Of a stretch of 64,000 nt of DNA, positions 33,403-45,560 are shown in pieces. The DNA is taken from contig ML682067.1 in the NCBI GenBank assembly GCA_007922195.1, positions 9,839,007-9,903,006 on the forward strand, written 5' to 3'. The position numbers and the translations under genes were made by a program. Position 1 is the first letter of the stretch; each line of letters begins with the position of its first letter. Origin of the DNA: Podocnemis expansa (taxonomy: Eukaryota > Chordata > Testudines > Podocnemididae). Under the pieces are notes generated by a model that had not been told where the DNA came from, ran no database searches, and worked only from the letters and a program-made list of their open reading frames with translations.

Positions 33403-34800
33403 TTTTCTAACTTTTGGCCTGTTCCTCCTTAGGGAAGGGCTAAATTGGGAAAAAATATATAGCAAACACTAATAAAATGAATGAAAATAAAGGGTACCAT
33501 GATTAAAATTAGTAATAGTGACCAATTAAGTAAAACAAATAAAGGGTCACCTTTGAACTGGCTAGAAACAATTTAGGACAAATTTTTTAAAATTGTACAA
33601 TGGGCTGCTGTGCAAAATGAAAAATGAGAGACAAGTTAATTGCTTTCACTTTTTAAACTTTTTTATGTGCTTATTCATTTTGGAAAACCTACAAAGGCAG
33701 ACAAAGAGTACTGAACAATCGATGAGACAAAATGTCACGTAAGCATAGAATACATTCAAATTATTAATAAAAAACAATTTTAAATAACTTATTAATTTTT
33801 CATTGTTCTATATTTTTCAATAATTTCCATCACGTGAAGTTGCACAAAAATTTTATTCAGAAAAAGTTCTGCACATGGGTTCAAAATTTTGCACACAAGC
33901 TGCCAAACCTTAGAGGGAACATTGCCCTAACATGCACTGAGCAGTTTATTTGCATGTAGGACTTGAGGGTTGCACCCACATCCGTTACCTGGTCCATAAC
34001 GAAAACCATCTGGTCAGCAATTCTGTTTATACCAAATCTTCTGAGTGCCTGGATAACAGCCGAATGAACGTTTTCTGCAGGTTTTGGTTTCCTGCTGTCA
34101 AACTTAGTCACACAAAGCATCACTCCAAAACTGTTGTGGCACAATTCTCACACTTCACCATTCCATACTGTGGTGGCTCTATGTTACCCCCAAATAGGGA
34201 ACCTTTCTGTAATTATCCATCCACAGATCAAGGGTAACCCCAGTGCCTCCACCAAAATGTTCTTCAGCTCTGTGGAGATTTTTTTTTTTTTTCTGCCACA
34301 GGTGCAGCATGCCAGGCTAATGTTGTGGAATGAGGTATTAGCTCACATGCATCCATTTCACTGTGTATGGCATCCATTTTAATCAAACATTGAGAATGTC
34401 CAAGGAACCCCTTGCTTCTGACTACCTCAAAAGGCCTTGTGTTTGCTGCCTCAAACCTCAATAAATCCTGAGTCACAGTTGTCACCTTGTCTCATGTGAC
34501 AACAGTAACACATTTCGTAGCAAATATTTTCAGCAAAGTGGATCCCGATGCCAGTCTATAGTTATGTTTAAGTAAGTTTGAAGTACCAGTTCTATGGCTA
34601 CTAAAAGTATAGACTATTTTTCCATTTGACACACGGAACATATCCAGCCACAATATCTCCTTCTCATCCATAACAACGTGCATGAATTCCAAACTGGTGA
34701 TTTGCCTTTCTCTTTTCCCTCCTTCAAACTGTATGCACCTGTGCTTCATTTATTTTCAGTTTCCTTCTCCATTGACCAGTCTATTTCCTTTTCAAATAGA

Positions 34801-35107
34801 GAGACTGGAAACTTTTCTGGCAGCAAGTGGTAAGGAAGTACACTGGGGATGACACAGTGACTATTTCATTTTGTGCTGATGAACGGACAGTGTAATTAAA
34901 AAAGTGATCTTTCACTCATATTAGCAAAGCAGTGTTCCATGTTACATGATCTTGTGATGATGAACTGCTCGAGTTCCTGGGACTGACTCAACCCAGCTAT
35001 TGCTGTGCCCTTGGGTAGCCTGGGGGCTGTCTGTCAATCAGTTTGGGAGCCTCCATCAGCTGATAGGCAGGGAGAGAAGCAGCTGGAGGCCAATCAACTG
35101 ACTAGTG
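34801..35107. other. Nothing assigned
   Basis: Short unassigned sequence between the transposase pseudogene and a partial hAT. Confidence 0.35.
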
Positions 35108-35250
35108 CAGTGGTTGTCAAAGTTGGGGTCACGACCCAGTACTGGGTCACAGACCCGTAGGAACTGGGTCCCGGCAAAGGTGCTGCGGGGGAAGAGAGGG
35201 CACTCCCCTGCCAGCTGATGCTCTTCTCCGGAGAGCCAGGGGGAGGGGAG
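35108..35250. mobile_element. Left half of a hAT-like element
   Basis: Starts CAGTGGTTGTCAAAGTTGGG followed by GGGTCACGACCCAGTACTGG. It has the same left terminus as the complete copy at 41136-41374. No right terminus was found, so it is truncated. A G-run near 35608-35617 lies outside it. Confidence 0.55.
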
Positions 35251-35881
35251 ATGTCGTAACATAGTATGAGCCTTCAGTGCAGAGCACTGAGACAAAAGCC
35301 AGGGACGTGAAAAGGTGTCATTAGGATTAACAATGAGGTGCTAATTGTTGTCCAAGCAATCCCTATGCCTCCTTCTCTCTGATTCCCTGGGTCCCTTTGA
35401 AGGCTTCTCTCAGGTGATTGAGGGACTGAGGGTTATTCACAGATCACAGAGGAAGGCACACTTTAGCTTCCAGCTTTCTTCCCCTGATCACATGAGAAGA
35501 ACTGAGGCAACTGGCAAGAAACCTTTGAGCATTTTAGCAAAAGCTCCAATGAAGAAAAGAAAAAAACTTTGGACACCCCCTTATACCACCATTTCTGGGA
35601 GCTTTTGGGGGGGGGGTTGCAGTTAGTTTTACAAATTAGCGCTTGCCTCTTTTTTCAGTAGGTTGACTTCCCTTGCTTGCAAAAAAAGTTATAACTTGTC
35701 AATTTTAATAAAAATACCATACTTTCTAACATGGGTGACTATTAGAACAGTTTGCTTTTCTCTTCCCTTTTTAATTATCAGTCTTAATGCTCCCACCCTC
35801 ATATTCATGGTCTCACAGTGCCTTAAAGGTAATGAGGCCATAGTGGGTCTGCTGTACAAAGGAGCAAAACAAAGTGGGAAG
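35251..35881. other. Nothing assigned
   Basis: Unassigned AT-rich to mixed sequence. Confidence 0.35.
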
Positions 35882-36130
35882 CAATATTCCCCCTAAGCTG
35901 CATGGCCACATGGCCGTGCAGCTCCCCAGCCCCATGCCACGCAGGGGAAGCTGCCTGCAGTGCACGGCCAGCAGCCAGAGCCCCTGCCTGGCTGGAAGAC
36001 ACTGTCTTCCAGCTGGCTGAGAGCTCCTCCAGAGCTGGGAGTTATTAAAACTCCCACCCAGAGAAGCTCTGGCGGAGCATGCTCTGTCAGTGCTTCTCCT
36101 GCCAGAGGAGCCATGGCTCAGACCTGCACG
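35882..36130. mobile_element. Partial TIR element, TGTTCCCTCTAAG family
   Basis: Starts CAATATTCCCCCTAAGCTGC, a decayed form of the terminus at 8023 and 30522. The body is GC-rich (CATGGCCACATGGCCGTGCAG palindrome, shortened here). No right terminus; the CR1 seems to begin just beyond. Confidence 0.5.
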
Positions 36131-36208
36131 TCCCGGTAAGAGTTTGGGGGGCATCAAGCTGGCTGGGAGGTTACTGGGGGGAGCGGGCTAGGGTAGGAGG
36201 AGGGGATC

Positions 36209-36934
36209 TTGCTGGATCGGGGGGGTGCTTACCAGGAGAGCTGTGGAGGGGGAGGATTGGGTCCGCAGGGGGGTGTGTGCATGCAGGATCAGGCCTGTGG
36301 GGGGGTGACCCACAAGGCGAGCAACTTCAATTGTTATGCGGTGCTAGAGACATTGAAGGAGCTGCAAGAGGAGAGGCCATGCACCCCTGAGGCTGGGAGG
36401 ATCACAGCCACCACAGCTAGGAGGAAATGTAGAGTTGTGGTGGTTGGGGACTCACTTCTGAGGGGGACGGAGGCACTCATCTGTCACCCTGACAAGGTCT
36501 CTTGAGAGGTATGCTGCCTGCCAGATGCCTGCATCCGAGACATTACGGAGGGACTGTTGAGAATCATCCATCCCTCTGACTACTACCCCATGCTTCTCAT
36601 CCATGTGGGAACCAATGATACTGCGAGAGGTGATCCTCAGCAGATCAAAGGTGACTTCAAGGCTCTGAGAGCGAGGATGGAGTTTGGAGCACAGGTGGTG
36701 TTCTCCTCGATTCTTCCAGTCAAGGGTAGGGGTCTGAGCAGAGACAGATGCATCCTGGAGATGAATGCCTGGCTGCAAAGATGGTGTCATTGGGAGGGCT
36801 TTGGCTTCCTTGACCATGGGTTGCTGTTTCAGGAAGAAGGACTGCTAGGCAGAGATGGACTCCATCTTTCAAGGAAGGGGAAGAGCATATTTGGACGCAG
36901 ACTGGCTGACCTAGTGAGGAGGGCTTTAAACTAG
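36209..36934 (+). pseudogene. CR1 ORF1 with SGNH esterase domain, one stop
   Basis: CR1 ORF1 proteins bind the element RNA and in many clades carry an esterase-like domain. Here VVVVGDSLLRG holds the nucleophile serine of block I, HVGTNDTARGD holds the block III asparagine, and GRDGLHLSRKG holds the Asp/His pair near the C-terminus. The frame is open throughout except for TGA at 36503-36505 (KVS*EVCC), where CGA is likely to have mutated through CpG decay. The ORF ends at 36934. The true start upstream of 36209 is unclear. Apart from that single stop the esterase signature is complete. Confidence 0.85.
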
Positions 36935-37205
36935 GTCTGAAGGGGGAAGGAGACCAAAGCCCACAAGTAAGTGACAATGTGGGAGATGAGGGTGAGGGAT
37001 GGAACTTGGGGGGTGCTGGGGCTGTAACTCCAAGGATAGAAGAGAGGGTAGTTGGAACATGGAGGGGGAATCAAATCATCTTAGGTGCTCTAACGAAGCC
37101 CTAATACCTGAGGCAAGTGGGGGAGGTCAACACCGAGAGAAAATGCAAGGAGGTAGATACAATAGAATTGAAAATCAAAATGGGAAAGTAGGGCAATCAG
37201 CCTAA

Positions 37206-39960
37206 TATCTTAGCTGCCTATACACGAATGCGAGGAGCCTTGGAAACAAGTAGGAAGAATTGGTAGTACTGGCACAGACAAAGAACTATGATATAATTGG
37301 GATAAGAGACGTGGTGGGATAGTTTGCATGACTGGAGCTCTGCAATGGATGGGTATAAACTGTTCAGGAAGGACAGGCAGGGAAGAAGAGGGGGAGGAGT
37401 AGCACTGTATATAAAAGAGCTCTGTGACTGCTCAGAGCTTCATTATGCAAGTGGAAACAAGCCAGTTGAAAGTCTGTGGGTTAAGTTTAGAGGGGAGAGC
37501 AACAAGGGGGATGTCGTGGTGGGTGTCTGCTATAGACCCCCAGACCAGAAGGAGGAGGTGGATGAAGCATTCTATGGACAACTGGCAGAAGTTTCCAGAT
37601 CATAGGCCCTGGTTCTCATGGGGGACTTCAATTATCCTGACATCTGCTGGGAGGCCAATACAGCAGTGCACAGGCAATCCAGGAAGTTTTTGAAGAGGGT
37701 TGAGGACAACTTCCTGGTACAAATGCTGGAGGAACCAGCTAGGGTCTTTGCACCTCTCGACCTGCTGCTCACAAACAGAGAAGAATTAATCAGGGAAGTG
37801 GAAGTGAATGGCAACCTGGGTAGCAGTGACCATGAAATGATTGAGTTCAAGATGCTGATTAAAGGAAAGGAGGAAAGAATCAAAATGTAGACCCTGGATT
37901 TCAGAAAAGCAGATTTTGGCTCCCTCAGGGAACTGATGGGCAGGAGGATCCCTTGGGAGGCTGATCTGAAGTGGAAATGTGTCCAAGAGAGTTGGCTGCA
38001 TTTTAAAGACACCCTGCTAAGGGCACAGGAAGATGCCATTCTGATAAAGAAAAAGTATAGCAAATGTGGAAGGCATCCAGGGTGGCTTAACAGAGAGCTC
38101 TGCACTGAGCTGAAGCATAAAAAGGAAGCTTACAGGAAGTGGAAGCTTGGACAGATGACTAAGGAGGCATATAAAGACATTGCTCAGAACTGCAGGGATA
38201 AAATCGGAAAGACCAAAGGACAAATGGAGTTGCGGCTAGCAAGGGATGTGAAGGATAACAGGAAGGGGTTCTACAAGTATATCAATAACAAGAAGAGGAT
38301 CAGAGATGGTGTAGGTCCCTTACTGAATGGGGCAGATATCCTTGTGACAGAGGATGAGGAAAAAGCTGAAGTGCTCAATGCTTTTTTTTACTTCAGTTTT
38401 CACAGGGAGGGTCAGCTCCCAGCCCACTACACTACGTACAGTAGATTGGGGAGAGGAAGAGAGGCCCTTGGTGACAGAAGGTCAGGTTAGGGACTACTTA
38501 AAGAAACTAGATGTGCATAAGTCCATGGGGCCGGATGAACTGCGTCCGAGGGAGCTGGCTGATGAGATAGCAGTACCGTTGGCCATTATCTTTGAAAACT
38601 CATGGCAAACGGGGGAGGTGCCAGAGGACTGGAAAAAAGCAAATATAGTGCCTATCTTCAAGAAAGTCAAAAAGAAGGATCCAAGGAATTACAGACCTGT
38701 CAGCCTCACCTCAATCCCTGGAAAAATCATGGAGCAAGTTCTCAAAGAATCCATCCTGAAACACTTGGAGGAAAATAGAGTGATCAGGAACAGTCAGCAT
38801 GGGTTCACCAAGGGTAAATCATGCCTGACCAACCTCGTTGCCTTCTATGATGAGATGACTGGATTTGTGGATGCGGGAAGAGCCGTTGATATGATATACC
38901 TCAACTTTAGCAAGGCTTTTGATACAGTTTCCCACAGCATTCTCATTGTCAAATTAAGGAAGTATGGGTTGGATGCGTGGACTGTAAGGTGGATAGAGAA
39001 CTGGCTAGATCAACAGTTTCAGTGTGTAGGAATCAATGGCTCCATGTCAAGTTGGCAACCAATAACAAGTGGTGTGCCCCGGGGGTCGGTCCTGGGGCCA
39101 GTTCTGTTCAACATTTTCATTAATGATCTGGATGATGGGATAGATTGCACACTTAGTAAGTGCGGATGACACCAAGCTGGGGGGAATGGTAGACACCCTG
39201 GAGGGCAGGGACAGGATTCAGGGAGACCTAGGCAAATTGGAGCAGTGGGCCAATAGAAATGTCATGAGGTTCAACAAGGACAAGTGCAAAATCCTGCACT
39301 TGGGATGGAAAAACCCCATGTACTGCTACAGGCTGGGGAGTGATCAGCTAAGTAGCAGCACTGGAGAAAAGGACCTGGGAGTCATGGTGGATGGGAAGCT
39401 GGATATGAGTCAGCAGTGTGCTCTTGCTGCCAAAAAGGCCAATGGCATACGGGGCTGCATCCGAAGAAGTGTTGCCAGCAGCTCAAGGGATGTGATTGTT
39501 CCTCTCTATTCTGCACTGCTGAGGCCACATCTGGAATACTGTGTCCAGTTTTGGGCTCCCCACTACAAAAAGGATATGGATAAATTAGAGAGAGTCTAGC
39601 GGAGGGCAACCAAAATGATCAAAGGGCTGGAGCACAAGCCCTATGAAGAAAGATTGAAGGAACTAGGCTTATTTAGCCTGCAGAAGAGGACTGAGGGGGG
39701 ATTTGATAGCAACCTTCAACTACTTGAAGGGTTGCTCCAAGGAGGATGGAGCTCGACTGTTCTCAGTAGTAACAGAGGACAGAACGAGGAGCAATGGTTT
39801 CAAGTTGCAGCTGGGGCGGTCCAGGCTGGATATTAGGAAAAACTTTTTTAATAGGCAAGTGGTGAAGCATTGGAATAAGCTACTGAGGGAGGTGGTGGAA
39901 TCTCCATCTTTGGAGGTGTTTAAGGCCCAGCTGGACAGAACCCTAGCTGGGATAATCTAG
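37206..39960 (+). pseudogene. CR1 ORF2 (endonuclease and reverse transcriptase), broken
   Basis: Endonuclease motifs [18 protein letters not shown] and GSSDHEMI lie in one frame with in-frame TAG at 37603-37605 and 37888-37890. Reverse transcriptase follows after a frame change at the T-run near 38385. Motif A reads [10 protein letters not shown]; the minus copy has [10 protein letters not shown], so a catalytic aspartate has become asparagine. Motif B is [12 protein letters not shown] 2-nt deletion near 39160 destroys the frame exactly at FADD (motif C). A TAG at 39597-39599 and another frame change near 39690 follow. The C-terminal part ends at 39960. Confidence 0.9.
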
Positions 39961-40042
39961 TGGGAGTGGCCCTGCTTTTTTGGAAGGGGGTTGGACTAGA
40001 TGACCTCGTGGGGTCCCTTCCAACCCTATGATTCTATGATTC

Positions 40043-41135
40043 AGTTGCTCAGCTGTCTCAGGGCCTTAGATGGAACATTGGCTCGAAAGGTTAACACTTT
40101 GAGTGCTATAGAGTTATTGCTGAAGGTATATCATGATAAGTGGAGCTGCAGTCAGAGGGCCCATGTTCATTACAGAGACTGCTATGGATGGGCCACTGAG
40201 GGAACTTGGGGAGTTAAACTGGAAGAAACTGAGCCACACAGGCAGAGCATTGCACAGGGTTTAATAAAGCTCCACTTGTTCAGCTTAATCTGCATTCAGC
40301 TTTGCCGTTTGTGGGTGAAACATGGCAGTAGTGTCTGAGCTGTGAGTTTTCTACAGCACAGCAGCTGGCAATGTGAGCCATAGAATTCAGTTGGAAGCCT
40401 GAGCCCAAGATTTTGCAGAATAAAATCCAACTCTGAGATGGATCTGCTGGAAAGAGAATTTTAAGCTGTACAGAGACCTGACCTTGCAGGAGGATGACTT
40501 AAGCTTACTGGGGAACAAGGTAGAGAGAGGTCTGTAGTGTACTAAATCTCACCACTGCCTCAAATCTCATGGCAGTCTTGGGAGTCCTGGGAAACTACTG
40601 TGCCCCACAGGAGAGTGAAACTGTGAAGCAACACAGATTATAACAAGATCCCAGTCTGAAGGGGAGTGGATAGCCTCGCTGTGTTGCTGCCTTATGCACA
40701 CTGCCAGCAACAGAGGTCACCAGACAAAGTAGGAAGGGCTAGCACCCTCAATCATAATATTGTGGACCATTGTGCATTCATGGAAACTCATGCAGACTCA
40801 GGGATTAGATAAAGAGCAGAGCTGACAGTGGAACCCAGAAGGGTTGCTTCAGTTCCTGGGACTGGGCAGTGGATAATGGAGCAGGACCTGGAGGGACTTG
40901 GACAGGCTCAGCAACAGATAGGAATTTCCAGGACCTTTCTTTCCAGCCTGGCTTTGGCTCTCTTCTCCTTCCCCTCTCTCAGCACTTCCATCTCATTTCT
41001 CCACTCAGTCGCCCCCTCATTTGCAGGGAGCTCCCACACATATACTCCAGGCTACTACATGCAATTTTAGAGACTTGACATACTTCCTGATTTGAGACAG
41101 GAGCATGTGATATCACTCTGTGCATGTTCCATGAT
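40043..41135. other. Nothing assigned
   Basis: Mixed noncoding sequence; short frames only and no recognised element. Confidence 0.35.
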
Positions 41136-41374
41136 CAGTGGTCGTCAAAGTTACAAATGTGCTGAGTTGCAGCACGGGTGCTGCACCTGGGGAGGGCTGC
41201 CCCTCCCTGCCCAGCTGGCTTGTGCTGCTCCCAGGAGGGGAGCAGCCCATTCCCCTCTCCCCAGCCATGGTAACTGTGCAGTTTTCTGGCAGCAGCTGCT
41301 TTTTTCAGTGGAGGGTCACCGCAAGGCAGAGGGGTCTGGAACTGGGTCCCAAAGAAAAAGTTTGACAACCACTG
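41136..41374. mobile_element. Short hAT-like element
   Basis: Termini CAGTGGTCGTCAAAG and GTTTGACAACCACTG are inverted repeats. No clear 8-bp duplication is left. Related to the half element at 35108. Confidence 0.7.
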
Positions 41375-43309
41375 AACTAGTGTATGTGGTGGGGGGGAAA
41401 CGGAGCGGATGAGTCCTAATGGTTGCCAAGCATCTGATGGTGGGGGCTGGGGCTTGTAAAGGAATTCTCAGTAAGCGGGGGCCACAAACTTAGTGAAGAG
41501 TGGAACTTTATTCTACACAGCTGCGGGCCCAAGGGCAGGTACCAAGAGCCCCGAGAATAGTGTACATTATTCTTATAGAGTGACATATTATATCATATTA
41601 CAAAGCATACACTATTGCTGTATAGTCAATTAAGTTCTGGGTTCATCTTTTTTGCACCAAAATTTCCCCCAGTTACAACCCATTCTCTTTGACCCTCCTT
41701 ATCCCACATACCCTCCAATCATAATTCAGCTGTGCCATAAATCTTTGGCCTAGTCCTTGAGCTGACCCAAATGGGCTGACTTTCAGAAATCTGCAGGCAA
41801 ATCCAAATACCTTCTCTGTCTCCAAATTTCAGTACACTGTCCTTGAAGCATGGCTCTCTACAGCTTCCTTATCAGCTAGTTGCTTCTACTGGCCCTCTTC
41901 CAGGCACGCTAGTAAAACAGAGAAATGCAGCTGTCCCCCCACTCAAGGCCTGCTGAGCTATCCATCTGTGTCTCAACACTGTTAGGCCTCAGCCCTGGAA
42001 TTCTTCCACAGGCTCAACAGGTAACAGCTGTTGGGAGGGAGGAAGGACGCTAGTTGCCAGCTACTGATCAACTCTTCAGCGCTCTTGCTGGTCCCAATCA
42101 GCTTTTCCTCTGCCTAGAGCTGGCCCCAGGAAACTGGAACTGTGGATTAGCTGTTCAGAGTAGAGCAATGCCAGGACTGCTGTCAGTAGAGACCTGGGTA
42201 GACAGAAAACTTGTATCCACATCCAATCTACAACCAGCAAAGCAGAGTCTGCAGATATCTGTGGAATTCAGAGCTCTACATACACACATCATTGACAAAT
42301 ATTTCCTTTGATAATCAAATTTCCACATAGGCAAAGTGAAAAAAATGCTGCTGGAGATCTTATTAGAATTTGTTTTAAGGATATTTATGTTTTAACAGGA
42401 TATTGGCACATTGTGTGTTAATGGTTCGAAAGTTCTAACTTTCTAAATCTGAATGTCTAGTGTAAATGTCTGACTACCCCCATAATTTTCTGCAACTGTG
42501 AAAATTTAAATGGATAAAAAGCTTAAAATTAAACATCTGTATTATCTGTTGAAATTATATAAAAGCAATTGAATTCTGCCAATTCTAATTAAGTGTCACG
42601 GCTAGGGCATATAGGAAGTCTGTAGCTGAGTCAAGCACTACGCCCATGTCTCCTGAGGCCAAGTCCCATGCCCTGGACATGGTCCCATTCTTCTTCCTTA
42701 TAGCTCTTATTCTGAGGAATTTAGCTCTGATTTGACAAAACTAAGACTATCTGTAAACTACATGCTAGCCATCTTATATAAGCTCCGGGGCAGTGAAATT
42801 CACACTATCATAGAACATCTTTCAACCACTGAAGTGCCACATTTAGGCTTTTGAAATGAATTGGCAATAACAATAAAATTTGAGTTACAGTAGGTAAAGA
42901 GAAGATATAGATAATTAGTTGTGTGTGTAATTACTGTTTGTAAGAAACTTCTTGAATGCTGCCCTATCTTCTAGTGGCTGTACTCATGTGTTCATTTAGC
43001 CTCCTTCTCCAACTGTCCTTATTGCAGGACATGGGCATGGTAATCCTGTGGTAACCTTTTCTATTTTATACTTTGAAAATGTTAAATACAAAATTTTTAA
43101 TGATTATCAAAAAAATCAGTTTAAATCCTGGAATGATGGATTATAGCCTCAATAAGAAAATCCAAACTTCAATGGCTCAAGACACTTGAATTTCAATGAC
43201 TTATAATGGGGTTGCTCATTTGTAATATCTCATTTACAGCACCCTATATTAGTTTGTATTATTCTTCAGTTCTATTTAGGAAAGAAAAAAAAAACAATGG
43301 AAATCCTGC
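41375..43309. other. Mostly unassigned
   Basis: About 42600-42690 (CCCATGTCTCCTGAGGCCAA) is faintly MIR-like. Otherwise nothing is recognised. Confidence 0.35.
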
Positions 43310-43485
43310 GATACTTAGAGACTTAAATTTCTTTAGGCATAAGCTGTCATGGGCTGCAACCCACTTTGTCAGATGCAGCTCATGAAAGTTTATGCCCGAA
43401 GAAATTTGTTAGTTTTTTTTAGGTGCCACAGGGCTTTGCATTGTTTTTGCTGTACACAGACTAACACTGCTACCCCTCTGGAACC
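43310..43485. repeat. Head-to-head pair of hammerhead-like units
   Basis: The left half is minus-oriented (AGGCATAAGCTGTCATGGGC ... CCCACTTTGTCAGATGC). The right half is plus-oriented (GCTCATGAAAGTTTATGCCC ... TTTGTTAG ... AGGTGCCACAGGGC, then CAGACTAACACTGCTACCCC). The minus reading has GCATCTGACAAAGTGGGTTG, so its CTGACGA box has mutated at the CpG. Confidence 0.65.
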
Positions 43486-45120
43486 TGGGAAAGAAAAGAT
43501 CACTCAAAATCTGGATATCTTTAATTCAGGCTTCACAAAGTAACTCCATTAAATCTGACTCATTAGCATAATGGCCCTCAGTTACACTACTGAAAACCCA
43601 TGAGACTATGTATGTTTGTGAACTGAAAATGGATTTTGGCCCAGTGTTTTGAAAAGAGACGAACAACCAAATTCAGTGCTGCCTTGAACATATATAACTG
43701 AAATAGTGTGAGTTTTCTGTGTGAGTCAGTAGCAGAAACCACAATGCCTCAGAGCATGCAGATGTACCATTCACTTGCCTTTACTTCAACAGAAGTTCAT
43801 GAATTTTTAAGACAGAAGAGGTCTCTATCATAATCAAACATGATCTGCATAGCACAGACCATCGAACGACCCCCTCACTCCCTACCCACCGTGACTTCTG
43901 CACCAACACTATAATATTCTGTTTGAGTAGGGGGAAAAAAATCCAGTCCTTTGTTTCAACGTTATTAAAAAAATGAAACTACAACAGGGTGGCTTGGCCC
44001 CTAAAGCGCAAAAGGTCTGTAACCAGGTAGCACTAGCTGAAAAGTAGGCCCAGGGGAGAGGGATCAGCTGATTTCCTCTATGAAAGAGGAGTAGGGAGCA
44101 CCAGAGTTGGTAAGGCCTGAGAATGACTCTGAACAAACAAAGGAAGGAAGTACAATGGTCTTCCAGCAGGGAGGGGCCTGAGGTCTTCCAGAAGGAGCTG
44201 CTGATGAACCCAAGGGACTTTTTTATTTTGGGACTTTCTTGCCTGGGCTCTGAAATAAAAGGCTGTAATGTGGTAAGTATTTTTCCAGAAGAACTCTTTT
44301 GAAGACCCAGATAGTCTCCTAGAGAAGAGTGTTTGGCCTCTATTTATGGGCTGTTATAATGAACTCACTGTTACCTCACTGAGCAGGAAACAGCGCCAGG
44401 ACATGGCTGAGTGACCCCCTGGCCATTTGGGGGCACCAGAAGGCACCTTCACTGCTGTGGAAACATATTAATTTGTTGATTGGGAACAATTTGTCGTGTC
44501 AAAATGTCCTTTTCATTTTTTACAAAAAACATTGGAATGTTAACTGCTCAAAACTGAAATGAAATATTTCCCCCAGAATTGTTGGTAACCCAAATAACAT
44601 GTTGTTTGCCTAACACTAACTGTCCTCTGCGGGGATAGAATTGGTCCCTCTGACTTTAATGCAAAACTTGGAAATCAAGCTTCATAGAGCACTGCTTGCA
44701 GCTGAAAGCTTGAAAATAGGCGAAAAGTTGAAGAAATAATTGTTTGGAAAAGTAAAAATGAGGGTTGCCATTTTGAAGGTGGGGGTGGGGTGGGAAAAGA
44801 CTTGAGGGCTATTTTGTTTGCATTTGCCATGTAGCTAGTTCCCAGAGCAGATACCTTAGGGCACTTGGCAGGGTGTCCAGACCTCTAATCTGTCTAAGTG
44901 TCACAGGATGCGTATCTGTGCACCCCTCAACTATGGTCTAGATGATTTTTCTGTTCACTTTTGCACTGTGATTGTATGATTTGATGCTACTTGTGCCACG
45001 TAAGGTTCCTTTATGAATCTTCATAACACATTCTACATGATTACTATGTTATCACATTTCCTCCAGCATCATATATGTGTACAGATATGAAGCATGTTTC
45101 ATAAAACAGACTCTCAGGAT
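43486..45120. other. Nothing assigned
   Basis: Contains a donor-like GTAAGTATTTTT at 44273 on the plus strand without a convincing exon before it. Around 44160-44460 the sequence has a repeat-like look but I cannot name it. Confidence 0.3.
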
Positions 45121-45560
45121 CAGGGCCAGCCTTAGGGGGTATGTAGCCTGTGCCAATCGGCCTATGGGGAGCCCCCTGCCCTGCTCCATGCTGGCAAGGG
45201 GGGCAGGGCGGGCTGGCCCAGAGGCCAGGCCCCACACTCCTGCCCCTTCCCTGAGTCAGCCACTCTGCCCCTGAGGATGAAGCGGGCTGGCCCAGGGGCT
45301 GGGCTCCACTCTCCTGCCCTGCCTGTGCGCCGGCCCTCTTCACCTCCAGGGTGGAACAGCCAGCCCAGGGAAGGGCAGGAGAGCAGAGCCGGGCCTCTGG
45401 GCCAGCCCAGCCTGGCCATTGGTGGTGTGGGAAGATGGGCCCAGACCAGAGGCCGGATTCTGCAGTCTTGTCCCTGCCCTGCTGGCAGGATAGCACGGGG
45501 CCCACAGGACCGCAGGGAAGGGGTGGTTGCTCCTCTTGCCCCCACCCCAAGGATTGCCTC
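45121..45560. mobile_element. Partial element of the CAGGGCC(A/G)GC family
   Basis: Starts CAGGGCCAGCCTTAGGGGG and has the same GC-rich inverted interior (GGAACAGCCAGCCCAGGGAA) as 25879-26290. The right terminus is missing. All long frames on both strands here reflect GC richness. Confidence 0.6.

Larger units (their letters stand above)
30522..33924. mobile_element. 3.4-kb TIR insertion splitting the hAT transposase pseudogene
   Basis: The left end CCTTGTTCCCTCTAAGG and right end CCTTAGAGGGAACATTG are inverted repeats of the family also seen at 8023-8208. The disrupted coding sequence continues on either side. Its length is inflated by the nested element at 30904-32905. The remaining body is GC-rich with AGCAGCC(A/T)AGGAT-like repeats. 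No intact target duplication could be shown; the flanks have diverged. Confidence 0.75.
29226..34800 (-). pseudogene. Degraded hAT transposase gene, split by an insertion
   Basis: The N-terminal part lies at about 34749-33925 and the C-terminal part at 30521-29226, both minus. Seen: an N-terminal HRTGTSNLLKH (remnant of a BED-type finger), TQDLLRFEAANTRPFEVV, an FVMDQVTDVGATLKSY stretch ending INCSVHV, then across the insertion VISTIRECI, RRNTLLMLKTIKEQWARMNE, LIESIDHKILSNLIEFQQPF and LLSQLKAKALQFL. This order is that of hAT transposases and their domesticated relatives, DNA-binding finger then RNase H-like core then dimerisation region. Multiple stops and frame changes make it dead. The split at CSVHV/VISTIREC is clean, which shows one original gene. 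Confidence 0.75.
36140..40042 (+). mobile_element. Near-full-length CR1 LINE, plus strand
   Basis: GC-rich 5' region, ORF1 with an SGNH-hydrolase domain, ORF2 with APE endonuclease and reverse transcriptase, and a 3' end CCCTATGATTCTATGATT at 40042. About 3.9 kb; the 5' edge is approximate. It aligns with the minus-strand copy at 2138-4140 over its last 2 kb. Both ORFs carry stops and frame changes, so it cannot move by itself. Confidence 0.92.
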
